This document shows, piece after piece, positions 34,161 through 42,516 of a stretch of DNA of 64,000 bases (position 1 is the stretch's first letter; every line of letters begins with the position of its first letter). Under the pieces are notes generated by a model. The model worked only from the letters and a program-made list of their open reading frames with translations. It was not told the origin of the DNA and made no database searches. The stretch lies in NCBI RefSeq assembly GCF_050958605.1, contig NZ_JBJHDO010000002.1, positions 124,001 through 188,000 of the forward strand. The letters run 5' to 3'. The position numbers were made by a program, and so were the translations under genes. The DNA is from G016756615 sp050958605 (lineage in GTDB: Bacteria > Pseudomonadota > Alphaproteobacteria > Rhizobiales > Rhizobiaceae).

Positions 34161-36125
34161 TCAGAATTCCTCCCAGCCGTCGGGTTCCGTTGCCGGCTCG
34201 ACCAGCTTGACGGCCAGCGCGCCGCGGCCGACGGGCGCTATCGTGGCATAGGACGGAGCCGTGGCGGCGCCCCTGGCGGTCGGTGCATTGTCCGTGCTGA
34301 CCTTGAACTGGCTGACGAGGCGTACGAGTTCTGCCGACTCCCGGGCCAGCGAATGGCTGGCTGCGGTGGTCTCTTCGACCATGGCCGCATTCTGCTGCGT
34401 CGTCTGGTCCATCTGGCTCACGGCGACATTGACCTCGCGCAGTCCTGTCGCCTGCTCGTTGGCGCCTGCTGCGATCTCGACCACGACTTCGTTGATGTCG
34501 TTCACCTGCGCGGCGATGCGTTGCAGGACGGTTCCTGTGGTGGTCACAAGTTTCACTCCGGCGTCCACCTGGACCGTGGAAGTTCCGATCAACTGCTTGA
34601 TTTCCCTTGCCGCCTCGGCTGAACGCTGGGCAAGCGAGCGGACCTCCGAGGCCACCACGGCGAAACCGCGGCCGGCTTCACCGGCCCGCGCAGCCTCGAC
34701 GCCGGCATTGAGAGCAAGGAGATTGGTCTGAAAGGCGATCTCGTCGATGACGCCGATGATGTTGCCGATCTCGCGGGACGATTTCTCGATCTGTCCCATC
34801 GCATCGATCGCCTGCCGCATCACCGCGCCGCTCTCCTCGGCATCCGCCTTGGCGCCGGCGACGACCTTGCTGGCATGGATCGCGCCGTCGGCGGTCTTCC
34901 TGACCGTCTCGGTGATATGTCCGAGTGCTGCCGCGGTCTGCTCCAGGCTCGCGGCCTGCTGTTCGCTGCGTCTCGACAGGTCGTCGGACGCGGTGGTGAT
35001 CTCTTCGAGGCCCCGCCGGATCGCGTTGGCCGCTGCGTGGATGCCGAGCAGCGTCTGCTGCAGCCGCTCCACCGAGACGTTGAAGTCGGCGCGGAGCTGG
35101 TCGGCACCGGCCGATAGCGGGATCTCGATGCGCTGGACGAGGTCGCCTTCGGCAAGGCGAGTGAGGCTTTCGGCCATGACATCGACCGCGAATTTCGCTG
35201 CGCGCTGGCGCTCCAGCGTTTCGGTCTCGCGTGCGGAACGCTCCTCGTCCATCGCACGGCGCGCGTCGTCGGCTTCGGCTTCGAGTCGTTGCTTCTCGAG
35301 GCCCGCGGCGCGGAACACGGACACCGCCCGCGCCATCTCGCCGATCTCGTCGCGGCGACCGGAATAAGGAACCTCGGTCTCGTAATCGTCGGCTGCGAGC
35401 TTGTTCATGTAGCGAGCCATCGCGGTGACGGCCCGCACGACGCGACGATGCAGCCAGAACAGCATGCCGCCGACCATCAGCAGGACGACCCCTGCCGTCG
35501 ACAACATGATCGTCTCGTAGAGTCTGGTCTCGCTTGCGGCCCGCTCGTCGACCTTTTTCACATAGGCGTTCGCCTTCTCGGCCAGTTTGTGGATCTTGTT
35601 GGCATGGATGTTGAACGTCTTGCTGAGCTTTTCGAAGGACGAGCGCGCGGCGACCCGGTCGCCCTTCTCCAGAGCCGGGATGAAATTGGTCTCCAGCTCG
35701 CTCCAGAAAAAAGTGTTGCCGATGAGGACCATGTTGAGCTCGCCGCGCAGCACTTCCGGGATCGGCGCCTTGTCCCAGAATGCCTTGCGCTCGAGATAGA
35801 CGCGCTTCATCTCCGCCAGCCTCTTCTTGCCGCTCGCGGCGCTCTCCGCTCCGTCATTCATCTGTTGGGCGAGGATATATGCTTCGACGGTGAACACCGG
35901 TGGCGGCAGGATGTCGGCGACAAGCTGGTTGCCCAGCATGATCTCGCTGAAGACGGGCCCATTCACCTTCAGCTTCATCAAGGCGAAGCTGCTCACGGCG
36001 ACCACCGCGGCGAAGCCGGCCACGAACAGGAAGGCGAAACCGACCATGGCGCGCGAAACCGTGAGCCGCATTCCGCTCCCGACTGTCTTGCGCGTTTTTC
36101 CAAAACCGAAAGCACGGAATTTCAT
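34161..36125 (-). CDS. Methyl-accepting chemotaxis protein, transmembrane
   Basis: A 654-residue receptor. It has a membrane helix near residues 25-50, a helical periplasmic domain with long helices (VYLERKAFWDKAPIPEVLRG), a second helix near 275-295, a HAMP region, and a full signalling domain (VIDEIAFQTNLLALNAGVEA, then ARAGEAGRGFAVVASEV). The C-terminus DGWEEF is a CheR/CheB tether-like pentapeptide and is identical to that of IcpA. ATG 36125 follows AGGAGG. A GGCATGATGCCGC element precedes it by 76 bases. The ligand is unknown. Confidence 0.92.
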   Translation of the reverse strand: MKFRAFGFGKTRKTVGSGMRLTVSRAMVGFAFLFVAGFAAVVAVSSFALMKLKVNGPVFSEIMLGNQLVADILPPPVFTVEAYILAQQMNDGAESAASGKKRLAEMKRVYLERKAFWDKAPIPEVLRGELNMVLIGNTFFWSELETNFIPALEKGDRVAARSSFEKLSKTFNIHANKIHKLAEKANAYVKKVDERAASETRLYETIMLSTAGVVLLMVGGMLFWLHRRVVRAVTAMARYMNKLAADDYETEVPYSGRRDEIGEMARAVSVFRAAGLEKQRLEAEADDARRAMDEERSARETETLERQRAAKFAVDVMAESLTRLAEGDLVQRIEIPLSAGADQLRADFNVSVERLQQTLLGIHAAANAIRRGLEEITTASDDLSRRSEQQAASLEQTAAALGHITETVRKTADGAIHASKVVAGAKADAEESGAVMRQAIDAMGQIEKSSREIGNIIGVIDEIAFQTNLLALNAGVEAARAGEAGRGFAVVASEVRSLAQRSAEAAREIKQLIGTSTVQVDAGVKLVTTTGTVLQRIAAQVNDINEVVVEIAAGANEQATGLREVNVAVSQMDQTTQQNAAMVEETTAASHSLARESAELVRLVSQFKVSTDNAPTARGAATAPSYATIAPVGRGALAVKLVEPATEPDGWEEF

Positions 36126-36648
36126 GACGAGGCCTCCTGCTGGCGCCGGATCGTGACCAAGTACAGAAAATGGAAGAGACAATGCCGGAGGCAGCGGCGG
36201 CGCGGCATCATGCCTTTGGACTGGGAGTCCAAGCCGGCGCGTCTCGATCTCTTAAAGAAGAAGACTCAACAAGACGTTACCGGCGACCCGAAGACTGCAT
36301 GGCGGCTAATAGAGTTTGTTCTTTTCTTGGCTGCAAAAAGAGTTCCAGGTCAAAACTCAACTCAGCTTGGACCGGCTTCTATGTCCGACGCGTCACATTT
36401 CCCTGCCGTAGCTAGCTCGCTCGGAACCAGCTAGCAGCACCATGAGTGGCCGTTGCCATGCTGAACGTGAAATGACGTGTTTGGGGCCGTCTCCGGACGG
36501 TCCGGTTCTGGATGAGAAAGGTTGATTTTATCCCCCCGAGCGATTGCCGTATCCGCTGCAAAACGCACGAGATGCTGTTCGACGCCCACAAACCGAGCAT
36601 GCACTTAGCTTAAATGCATGGGAATGCGGGACACGACCCGGCGGAGTC
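36126..36648. other. Intergenic region: chemoreceptor promoter and left island border
   Basis: The left part (to about 36235) holds the chemoreceptor promoter region. The remainder, about 400 bases, contains no open frame I can support and has a mixed base composition with AT-rich patches. It reads as border sequence between the motility region and the accessory genes. No tRNA, integrase or insertion-sequence end was recognised. Confidence 0.5.
36202..36214 (-). promoter_or_regulatory. GGCATGATGCCGC motif upstream of a chemoreceptor gene
   Basis: On the minus strand the site reads AGGCATGATGCCGCGCC and lies 76 bases before the ATG at 36125. Directly upstream is another dyad, TTGGACT-N3-AGTCCAA (36216-36232), which the other two copies lack. 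Inferred late-motility promoter or operator element. Confidence 0.6.
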
Positions 36649-38196
36649 CTATTTTCGTGATAGACGATCAAGCATTCGGTCGATGAGACTCTTGGCGGCA
36701 ACCTGATTCACAGAGCAATCGTAGATAAGATCAAAAACTTCCTTGTAAATTGTCCTCTTGTGATCAGGCAGGTTTTCAATAATATCGCCCCTGGCTCTAG
36801 TCGTCTGAGCGTCAACAGCCTTCTCGATCGAAGCAAGTTGCCCTCTAAGTGCACGCCGGTCTTCACCTTCGAAGAGTTCGAAATTCACCGCCTTCTGCAT
36901 CTCAGACAGGAGCGTACCGATTTCCGCCTTCATAGACTTCGCATAACGGTCGGAGATGGCCCCTTGCTTGATCACGCCCAGCTTCTCGTAGACCTTGTCC
37001 GCGCTTAGCTCGAATGTCTTCAGTCGGTTCCGTTTCTGAGAGGAAACGCGGCACTCACGTGCCACCTCGGCTCCTACGGGACGCAAGTGGGCAATGATGT
37101 TGTCCAAATGTGTGTTGCTTTCGAATTCGTCGCGACGTCCATTAGGCACAACGCGTGCATCGAGGACATGAACTTCCCCGATCGCCCACGAGCAGAAACG
37201 GTCCTCCGGAAATACCTCTAGGAACAGGCGGTCATTGCCAATCTGTATATTACCCACGCGGGCGCGAAGGCCACGAACCCCTTGCGAGGTCGGAATCATA
37301 CCGTGATAGTCGTGATGGATGAGCCAACCGATAGCAGCGATACCGCCATCAATGTTCTCGATTTCGAAGGATTTGAGACTGCGCAGCGCGGATTTCTTCG
37401 CGTCCGAATAAACAACCTCATCGCGATAAGGACGATAGACCGGGGTTTCTGCCCCATTGATGTGGATGTTGTAAGACTTACCCGCTCGCCCATGAGGTGC
37501 AAGTAGTGCCGCGATTTCGCTTCCAAACGAGAATTCGGGCGAGAACGGACAAGGACAGACCTGTCCGATGAAGGCCTCCAGTTCTAACTCATTCAATAGC
37601 CGGTCATTAGCTATCCGGCGGGGTTTAATGAGCTCGACCTCAAAAAAGTGAACTGGGAAATCCTCGGGATCAAGCTGCTTGAATGTGACCGCCTCTCTCA
37701 CAATCGTTTGCAGGTCAACATCGTTGCTGGCTGATGCCAGCATCCGCTTTACCGCGCGTCCATCCCACGCTGCTTCCAGAACCTTTGTGTCCCCTTTGGC
37801 TCTGGACCGAAACACGAGTTGCTGCACATACCCCAGACCGGACAGCCGCCCTACCCCTCGGAACCCCCTCGCATCCGTGCCGCGTTTCTCACTAGCGCCA
37901 AACGAGAGCATGCGGACAGAGAAATCTCTATTTGAAAGACCCCTGCCGTTGTCCCGGATAACCACCCGCCGGTCGATGTGATCTAAATTTATTTCAATGA
38001 GTCCGTCATCTGTCGAGCTAAGGAGACCGGATGCCACGGCATCATCAATTGCATCAGTCGCGTTCTGCACATATTCGCGAAAGATCGAAAGCGGATTGAC
38101 ATACATCGAGCTACTCAAGAGCTCCAATATGTCCATTCCGACGAAAATCTCCGGCATTTCAGAGCCGGCACCTACAACCCGTTGCGCTTCGATCAT
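36649..38196 (-). CDS. GHKL/Hsp90-like ATPase, island copy 1
   Basis: A 515-residue protein with the Bergerat ATP-binding fold at its N-terminus. The N box is FREYVQNATDAI (Glu41, Asn45, Asp48), the G1 box RDNGRG (residues 81-86) and the glycine loop GFRGVGRLSG (111-120). A middle domain with GEVHVLDARVVPNGRRDEFE resembles the Hsp90/MutL transducer region, and the C-terminal 130 residues are charged and coiled-coil-like. It is homologous to the ATPase at 42517-44112 but clearly diverged. It begins 19 bases after the radical SAM gene, so the two are probably one transcript. Base composition is AT-rich (21 G+C of 60 in 36721-36780). Function unknown; likely a switch or clamp ATPase of a defence system. 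Confidence 0.75.
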   Translation of the reverse strand: MIEAQRVVGAGSEMPEIFVGMDILELLSSSMYVNPLSIFREYVQNATDAIDDAVASGLLSSTDDGLIEINLDHIDRRVVIRDNGRGLSNRDFSVRMLSFGASEKRGTDARGFRGVGRLSGLGYVQQLVFRSRAKGDTKVLEAAWDGRAVKRMLASASNDVDLQTIVREAVTFKQLDPEDFPVHFFEVELIKPRRIANDRLLNELELEAFIGQVCPCPFSPEFSFGSEIAALLAPHGRAGKSYNIHINGAETPVYRPYRDEVVYSDAKKSALRSLKSFEIENIDGGIAAIGWLIHHDYHGMIPTSQGVRGLRARVGNIQIGNDRLFLEVFPEDRFCSWAIGEVHVLDARVVPNGRRDEFESNTHLDNIIAHLRPVGAEVARECRVSSQKRNRLKTFELSADKVYEKLGVIKQGAISDRYAKSMKAEIGTLLSEMQKAVNFELFEGEDRRALRGQLASIEKAVDAQTTRARGDIIENLPDHKRTIYKEVFDLIYDCSVNQVAAKSLIDRMLDRLSRK

Positions 38197-38215
38197 CTTC
38201 TAGACCCCCACTCCG

Positions 38216-39841
38216 TTACGCATAGGCCTTCGTGACGTTTTGCTCCTGCTTCGAATTTGTGCCCGGCTGCACATCTTCGTCGGTCAAGACGGCATCCTCA
38301 ACCCTTTCATCTTCCGGCACGAGGTATGCGCTGATATCTTCAACCCGCCGCATCTTCTGCTCCTCCCATATGCGAGCCTCCTCGCTCTTGGGCATAGGGA
38401 CAAAATAACGCGCGGCCTCGCGCAAGGCGCCATTAGCCAGAAAATGCAGATCCGCCTCGTAGCTATTCCTGTCCCGCCCGCATAGATATTCGAGCAATTC
38501 AGTACGCTCCTCAGGCGTCAGCCTGCGCATGGCAGATTGAAAAGAGTCGAACTCAGCCCGGCCTTCAAACTGCTCATACCAGTTTCGGTTGAAAATGTAG
38601 TGATGCGGCCTGAACAGAATATTCTCAAATTCTTCATAAGTGTCGCCATAGGCTTTTCTAAAGAACTCTGGTGCGCCACTTACGATGCCGTGGGTCGCTT
38701 GCAGCACGACTTGCATAGATCGCAAGTAATATGCGTTCCAATTCTTTCCGACATGACTGCGATCCGGAAGCGTTACCGGCTGGTAACGCATTGGAAAGGA
38801 GAAAATACGGATATTCAACTCTTCGTTTAGGTCAACGTTCAGACGCATCCGCTCAAAGAGATCTTGCGGGGTGTCATGAAAGTTGTAGAGCATGTAGTTA
38901 GACAGCTCGGTGAGCCCCGCTTCCGCCGCGTACCGAATGGCCTGCGTGTAAGGCTTCTTCACCCCGAGATGGTCAAAAGCGATACGAAGGGGCTTGATAG
39001 CAATCCGAGAAAGCTGCTGCAGATACATCGGGTCTTTGCAGAGAATCCGAGCGTCGACTCCCTGATTGAAATCGACACGGCGTTGCAGCTCGTAGCGCCC
39101 ACGGCGCAAGGTCGCCCCGCGTTCGAAACCAAGATCTATGATTTCCGCAATGATGTCCTTGAAGTTGGCCGAAGCCACGACATTGTTGTCCATCAAGGTT
39201 AGATCGCGTTTTTCGCCATACAGGCGGCTCACTCCCTCGACAATTTCGGTCAGCGAGTTCGTATCTCGCTGCATGCCTTCCAGTTTCGGAACGCCACAAA
39301 AGGCGCATTTCCGCACACACCCACGCGAAGCGTAAGTGAAATATGCGTCCGAAACCGGGTATTTATATTCGATCTGATCTAGGATACTGTAGTCGGGGAT
39401 CAAATCCTCAATTGGCTTGCCAGTCGTATCGTCTGAGTACAACTCCTCTTCGAATGGATCAAGATTAAGAGAAACTGCCGGGGAAGAGCCTAAAAGTCCT
39501 GTGATAAATCTAACTCCGCGCCATTTCGGTTCGCTGATATACTTCTCGTGCATCAGCGATGCGGCAATACCTCCCACAAAGACACGATGGGCCTGCCCAC
39601 CTACAAGGTCGAGAGCGAAATCAATGCTGCGTGCTGTCCGGTCCCATTCAAACGAGAAAAGCGTAGTGATGTATATCCGGTCCCACGCCGTATCGTAGGC
39701 GGTCCGGTCCTCGCCTTTAATGAATCGCACATTGTCCTTTTTGCCGTGCGGCCCGTGATATTGGGCGATTTTCATCAATCCTAGCGGCGGGTATTTGTTG
39801 CGGTACCCCGGCTCCACGAGAAGGATGTTTTTGTTCGCCAT
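38216..39841 (-). CDS. Radical SAM enzyme in the accessory island
   Basis: A 541-residue protein. The N-terminal about 140 residues resemble a cobalamin-binding-type Rossmann domain (NILLVEPGYRNKYPPLGLMK) but show no DxHxxG signature. The radical SAM core carries the iron-sulfur motif CVRKCAFC (Cys175, Cys179, Cys182). A C-terminal domain of about 130 residues follows. The substrate is unknown; tRNA, DNA base and nucleotide modification are all possible. It lies between the DGQHR-domain gene and a GHKL ATPase gene on the same strand, which suggests a shared function. A gap of 107 bases separates it from the DGQHR gene. Confidence 0.8.
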   Translation of the reverse strand: MANKNILLVEPGYRNKYPPLGLMKIAQYHGPHGKKDNVRFIKGEDRTAYDTAWDRIYITTLFSFEWDRTARSIDFALDLVGGQAHRVFVGGIAASLMHEKYISEPKWRGVRFITGLLGSSPAVSLNLDPFEEELYSDDTTGKPIEDLIPDYSILDQIEYKYPVSDAYFTYASRGCVRKCAFCGVPKLEGMQRDTNSLTEIVEGVSRLYGEKRDLTLMDNNVVASANFKDIIAEIIDLGFERGATLRRGRYELQRRVDFNQGVDARILCKDPMYLQQLSRIAIKPLRIAFDHLGVKKPYTQAIRYAAEAGLTELSNYMLYNFHDTPQDLFERMRLNVDLNEELNIRIFSFPMRYQPVTLPDRSHVGKNWNAYYLRSMQVVLQATHGIVSGAPEFFRKAYGDTYEEFENILFRPHHYIFNRNWYEQFEGRAEFDSFQSAMRRLTPEERTELLEYLCGRDRNSYEADLHFLANGALREAARYFVPMPKSEEARIWEEQKMRRVEDISAYLVPEDERVEDAVLTDEDVQPGTNSKQEQNVTKAYA

Positions 39842-39948
39842 TCCCTGCCCCGATTCAGTTGCCGGCCACCGTACATAGAGAAACCGCTCTTGTCGATCCC
39901 GTCGTAGTTCCGCTCTCGACCACCGGTCCGGCAGAAGATCAACGCGCT

Positions 39949-42291
39949 TTATGCAACCGCCAGCGAAGCTTGCGGCTGCTCGCCTTCTTCGGGCAGGTAT
40001 CTCTCCATTTTTTCGAAGGTCTCATTGACAAAAGCCACTTGATCCGTGGTGAGGACCCCCCGCTCGGGATGGGCTGTGATGGTCCTGATGTCATTGAGCT
40101 CCTTGATCCATTTCGTAGCCTGCTTCCTGTTATCTTTGTCCTTTGAACCGAGGGAAATCACGTCTTTCACGAGTTCCCAGTTCTGGTGGCAGATATCGAT
40201 ATAGCTGATCAGGTAGAGGTGGGACTCTTCCTTACCTTCACGATCCTTCTCTTCCCAGGCCAGTGAGCATTGTTGGCGGATTTTGAGCGGGACGCCCTTC
40301 GTCCACCACGCCTTGTCCTGCATGCCGTAGTGACGTTTCAGTGTACCGATGACGTAATCAAACAGTTTTTTGTGTATTTTCGTGACCTTGGCAGCCGCCT
40401 CATCCGTTCCAGCTTCGTCGCGAGATTCTAGGTAGTCCTTGAGCCCCGGCGGCGCGAAGTTGGGATACGTCTTGGCTATCTGCGCTTCCATTCCATATGC
40501 CTGTTGACGCACCGCCGTCAGGGACGACCCGATGCGCCGAAAGGACTGAACTTCCTGGGGCGTTGCCGTCTTGAAATAGTCAATGAGCGTTTGCAGGTAC
40601 GGCGAAATCTCTGCAAACGTCTCGTCGGCTGAAAGCAGATACAGGTCAGATCCGTCTTTTTGCCGGATGTGGTCGGCAACATCCTTTATGATGTGAAAGA
40701 GGGCCCTGATACCGTTATTGGTGCAAAGATACCCTCCTGGTCCGTCGCCAGTTTTCCAGTGGTTCTCCAATTGGTCGGCGAAGAGGCGAAAGCAATCGGT
40801 GAGGACGGAGATGCCCTTCTTGAGGTTTGCATCGTAAGCATCCGCGTTCGCCGTCGAAAGTGGGCCTGGAACGACCGCCCCTCTACTCAAGGTTCCGAGG
40901 AGCTTTGCAACACCGAGACCGTCACGGATAGAGGTCTGCGTGAGGCATCGAAAGGAGGTCTTCTTCTTGCCGGTGACCACCATCCGGTCGTTGAGCGGCG
41001 AAGTCTTCTCGGTATTTAGACGCGAGGAAATCCGCGACAGCAATGCCTGAAACGCTTCTTCGGGGTCGCTAGAGCACCAGTGCAGGTCCGAATAAAGCTC
41101 GACGAGCAGCCCTGTACTGACCTTAACCTGTTTGCTGTTAATGTCGATGAAGAGGTTCATCTCCTTGTCGGCCGACAGGTTCTCATAAGCCAGAACCGGC
41201 AGGGTCGTTTTGTCCTGCGCAAATCCATCGCCATCCCTGGCGTAGGCATATCCATACAGACGGTGCTGGCCGTCGATTACCCAGGCCGACGCATAATTCG
41301 CAGGCAAGTGCAGAATGCCGAGCGCTTCCTCGCCAATCTTTTCCTTTTCCTCGAATCTCAGGGCCGAGCGCTTCCCAGGCTTGAGATTGATAACGATGTT
41401 TGTCGGAAATTTGCCGCCGCCATTGATGTATTCCGCAATCTTCGTGAGCCGCCGTGGCTGCAACATGCGCTGGTATGTTGCGAGGTTCTCGATATCGCGG
41501 CTGGCCTTGTGGCCAACGTAGGCGATTTTCAGCAGCTCATCGGGTGGGATGAGAAACGTGTAGAACGTCTCTCCACCCATCTTCCCGCGGGTTGCAACAA
41601 CCTGCCTGGCCAGACCGTCAATTTTCTGACCGCCGAACATATGCGCGAGAAACTGGTATCGGGCCGCGTGTTTGAGGTGCTGTACGAGCGAGGCATAGTA
41701 GTCGATTTCACCGTCCGCAACGACGGCAATCTGGGCTTCCTTGCATTTTGCAAGGTCCACATCGCTCCATGATACGTTTCTTGTCGCGATTACATGCCGA
41801 ATCTTCAGTCTGACCTGTTGTCCATAAAATTTCCTGACAGATTTCCAGACCGGCTCCCGTATTGACTTCATCTTTTCGATGAGGTTCGCCATATTTTTCT
41901 TGCCGGGCGTGTCCTTCTGGGTGCACTCGACAATGATGACCGTCTCGTCGTCTTTGGCAAAAACGTCAATCTGGCGAGGTGGCAGGCCGTCCTCGACGGC
42001 AATTTGAAACTGGCGGCCCTTGCTCAATTCCTTGAAGCCCATCTGGGCGAGGATACTCCATACCTCGTCTTCGAGTTGCTCATCAGTAGGTTTGACTCGA
42101 GCCATTCGAGTCGATTTGGTGTTCCTTCTGACAGCGCGCCAGCCGTCCGCCTCTTCTAGCTTGACCTTCTCGGCTATGAGCTTTTTTGTTGAGCCTGTGA
42201 TGGTCTTATAAACATCCTTGCTTTTTCTTCGGCGCAGCTCGGACGTGATTTCGTCTCCGGACACGAGGGGTCCGAGAGGCTGTTCGGTCAT
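39949..42291 (-). CDS. DGQHR-domain protein with nuclease-like N-terminus and HEPN-like C-terminus
   Basis: A 780-residue protein. Residues about 70-200 look like a restriction-endonuclease fold: DEVWSILAQMGF, then RQIDVFAKDDETVIIVECTQ with Asp109 and Glu122, the usual lysine of the ExK motif being replaced (ECTQK). A DndB/ParB-type DGQHR domain follows (VIDGQHRLYGYA, residues 340-344). The last about 100 residues have a Swt1/HEPN-like pattern (ELNDIRTITAHPERG). DGQHR proteins occur in DNA phosphorothioation and deazaguanine modification loci, so DNA sensing or modification is plausible but unproven. I use ATG 42291, which has GGGGGA upstream; an in-frame ATG 40 codons earlier has none. Confidence 0.75.
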   Translation of the reverse strand: MTEQPLGPLVSGDEITSELRRRKSKDVYKTITGSTKKLIAEKVKLEEADGWRAVRRNTKSTRMARVKPTDEQLEDEVWSILAQMGFKELSKGRQFQIAVEDGLPPRQIDVFAKDDETVIIVECTQKDTPGKKNMANLIEKMKSIREPVWKSVRKFYGQQVRLKIRHVIATRNVSWSDVDLAKCKEAQIAVVADGEIDYYASLVQHLKHAARYQFLAHMFGGQKIDGLARQVVATRGKMGGETFYTFLIPPDELLKIAYVGHKASRDIENLATYQRMLQPRRLTKIAEYINGGGKFPTNIVINLKPGKRSALRFEEKEKIGEEALGILHLPANYASAWVIDGQHRLYGYAYARDGDGFAQDKTTLPVLAYENLSADKEMNLFIDINSKQVKVSTGLLVELYSDLHWCSSDPEEAFQALLSRISSRLNTEKTSPLNDRMVVTGKKKTSFRCLTQTSIRDGLGVAKLLGTLSRGAVVPGPLSTANADAYDANLKKGISVLTDCFRLFADQLENHWKTGDGPGGYLCTNNGIRALFHIIKDVADHIRQKDGSDLYLLSADETFAEISPYLQTLIDYFKTATPQEVQSFRRIGSSLTAVRQQAYGMEAQIAKTYPNFAPPGLKDYLESRDEAGTDEAAAKVTKIHKKLFDYVIGTLKRHYGMQDKAWWTKGVPLKIRQQCSLAWEEKDREGKEESHLYLISYIDICHQNWELVKDVISLGSKDKDNRKQATKWIKELNDIRTITAHPERGVLTTDQVAFVNETFEKMERYLPEEGEQPQASLAVA

Positions 42292-42516
42292 GGCAAGAAT
42301 CCCCCGCTCCCAATATTCGGTAATAAAACCGCGGAACGATCTGTCTGCAAGGCGCACAGAGGTTTTTTGAACCGCCTGACGGGCAATTCGCTCCGACCTC
42401 CACAACCTCATGCTTTGAGACTACCATATGGTGCAGCCTAGCAACACGCCGCATTGGAAACAGCAGACATACCTTCTTATTAACTGGGCCGCGTGCGAGC
42501 GCGCCCTGCTGATGTT

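Noticed and set aside
36126..36648. Possible insertion-sequence remnant or tRNA at the left island border
   Set aside because: No terminal repeats, transposase fragment or cloverleaf could be recognised by eye.
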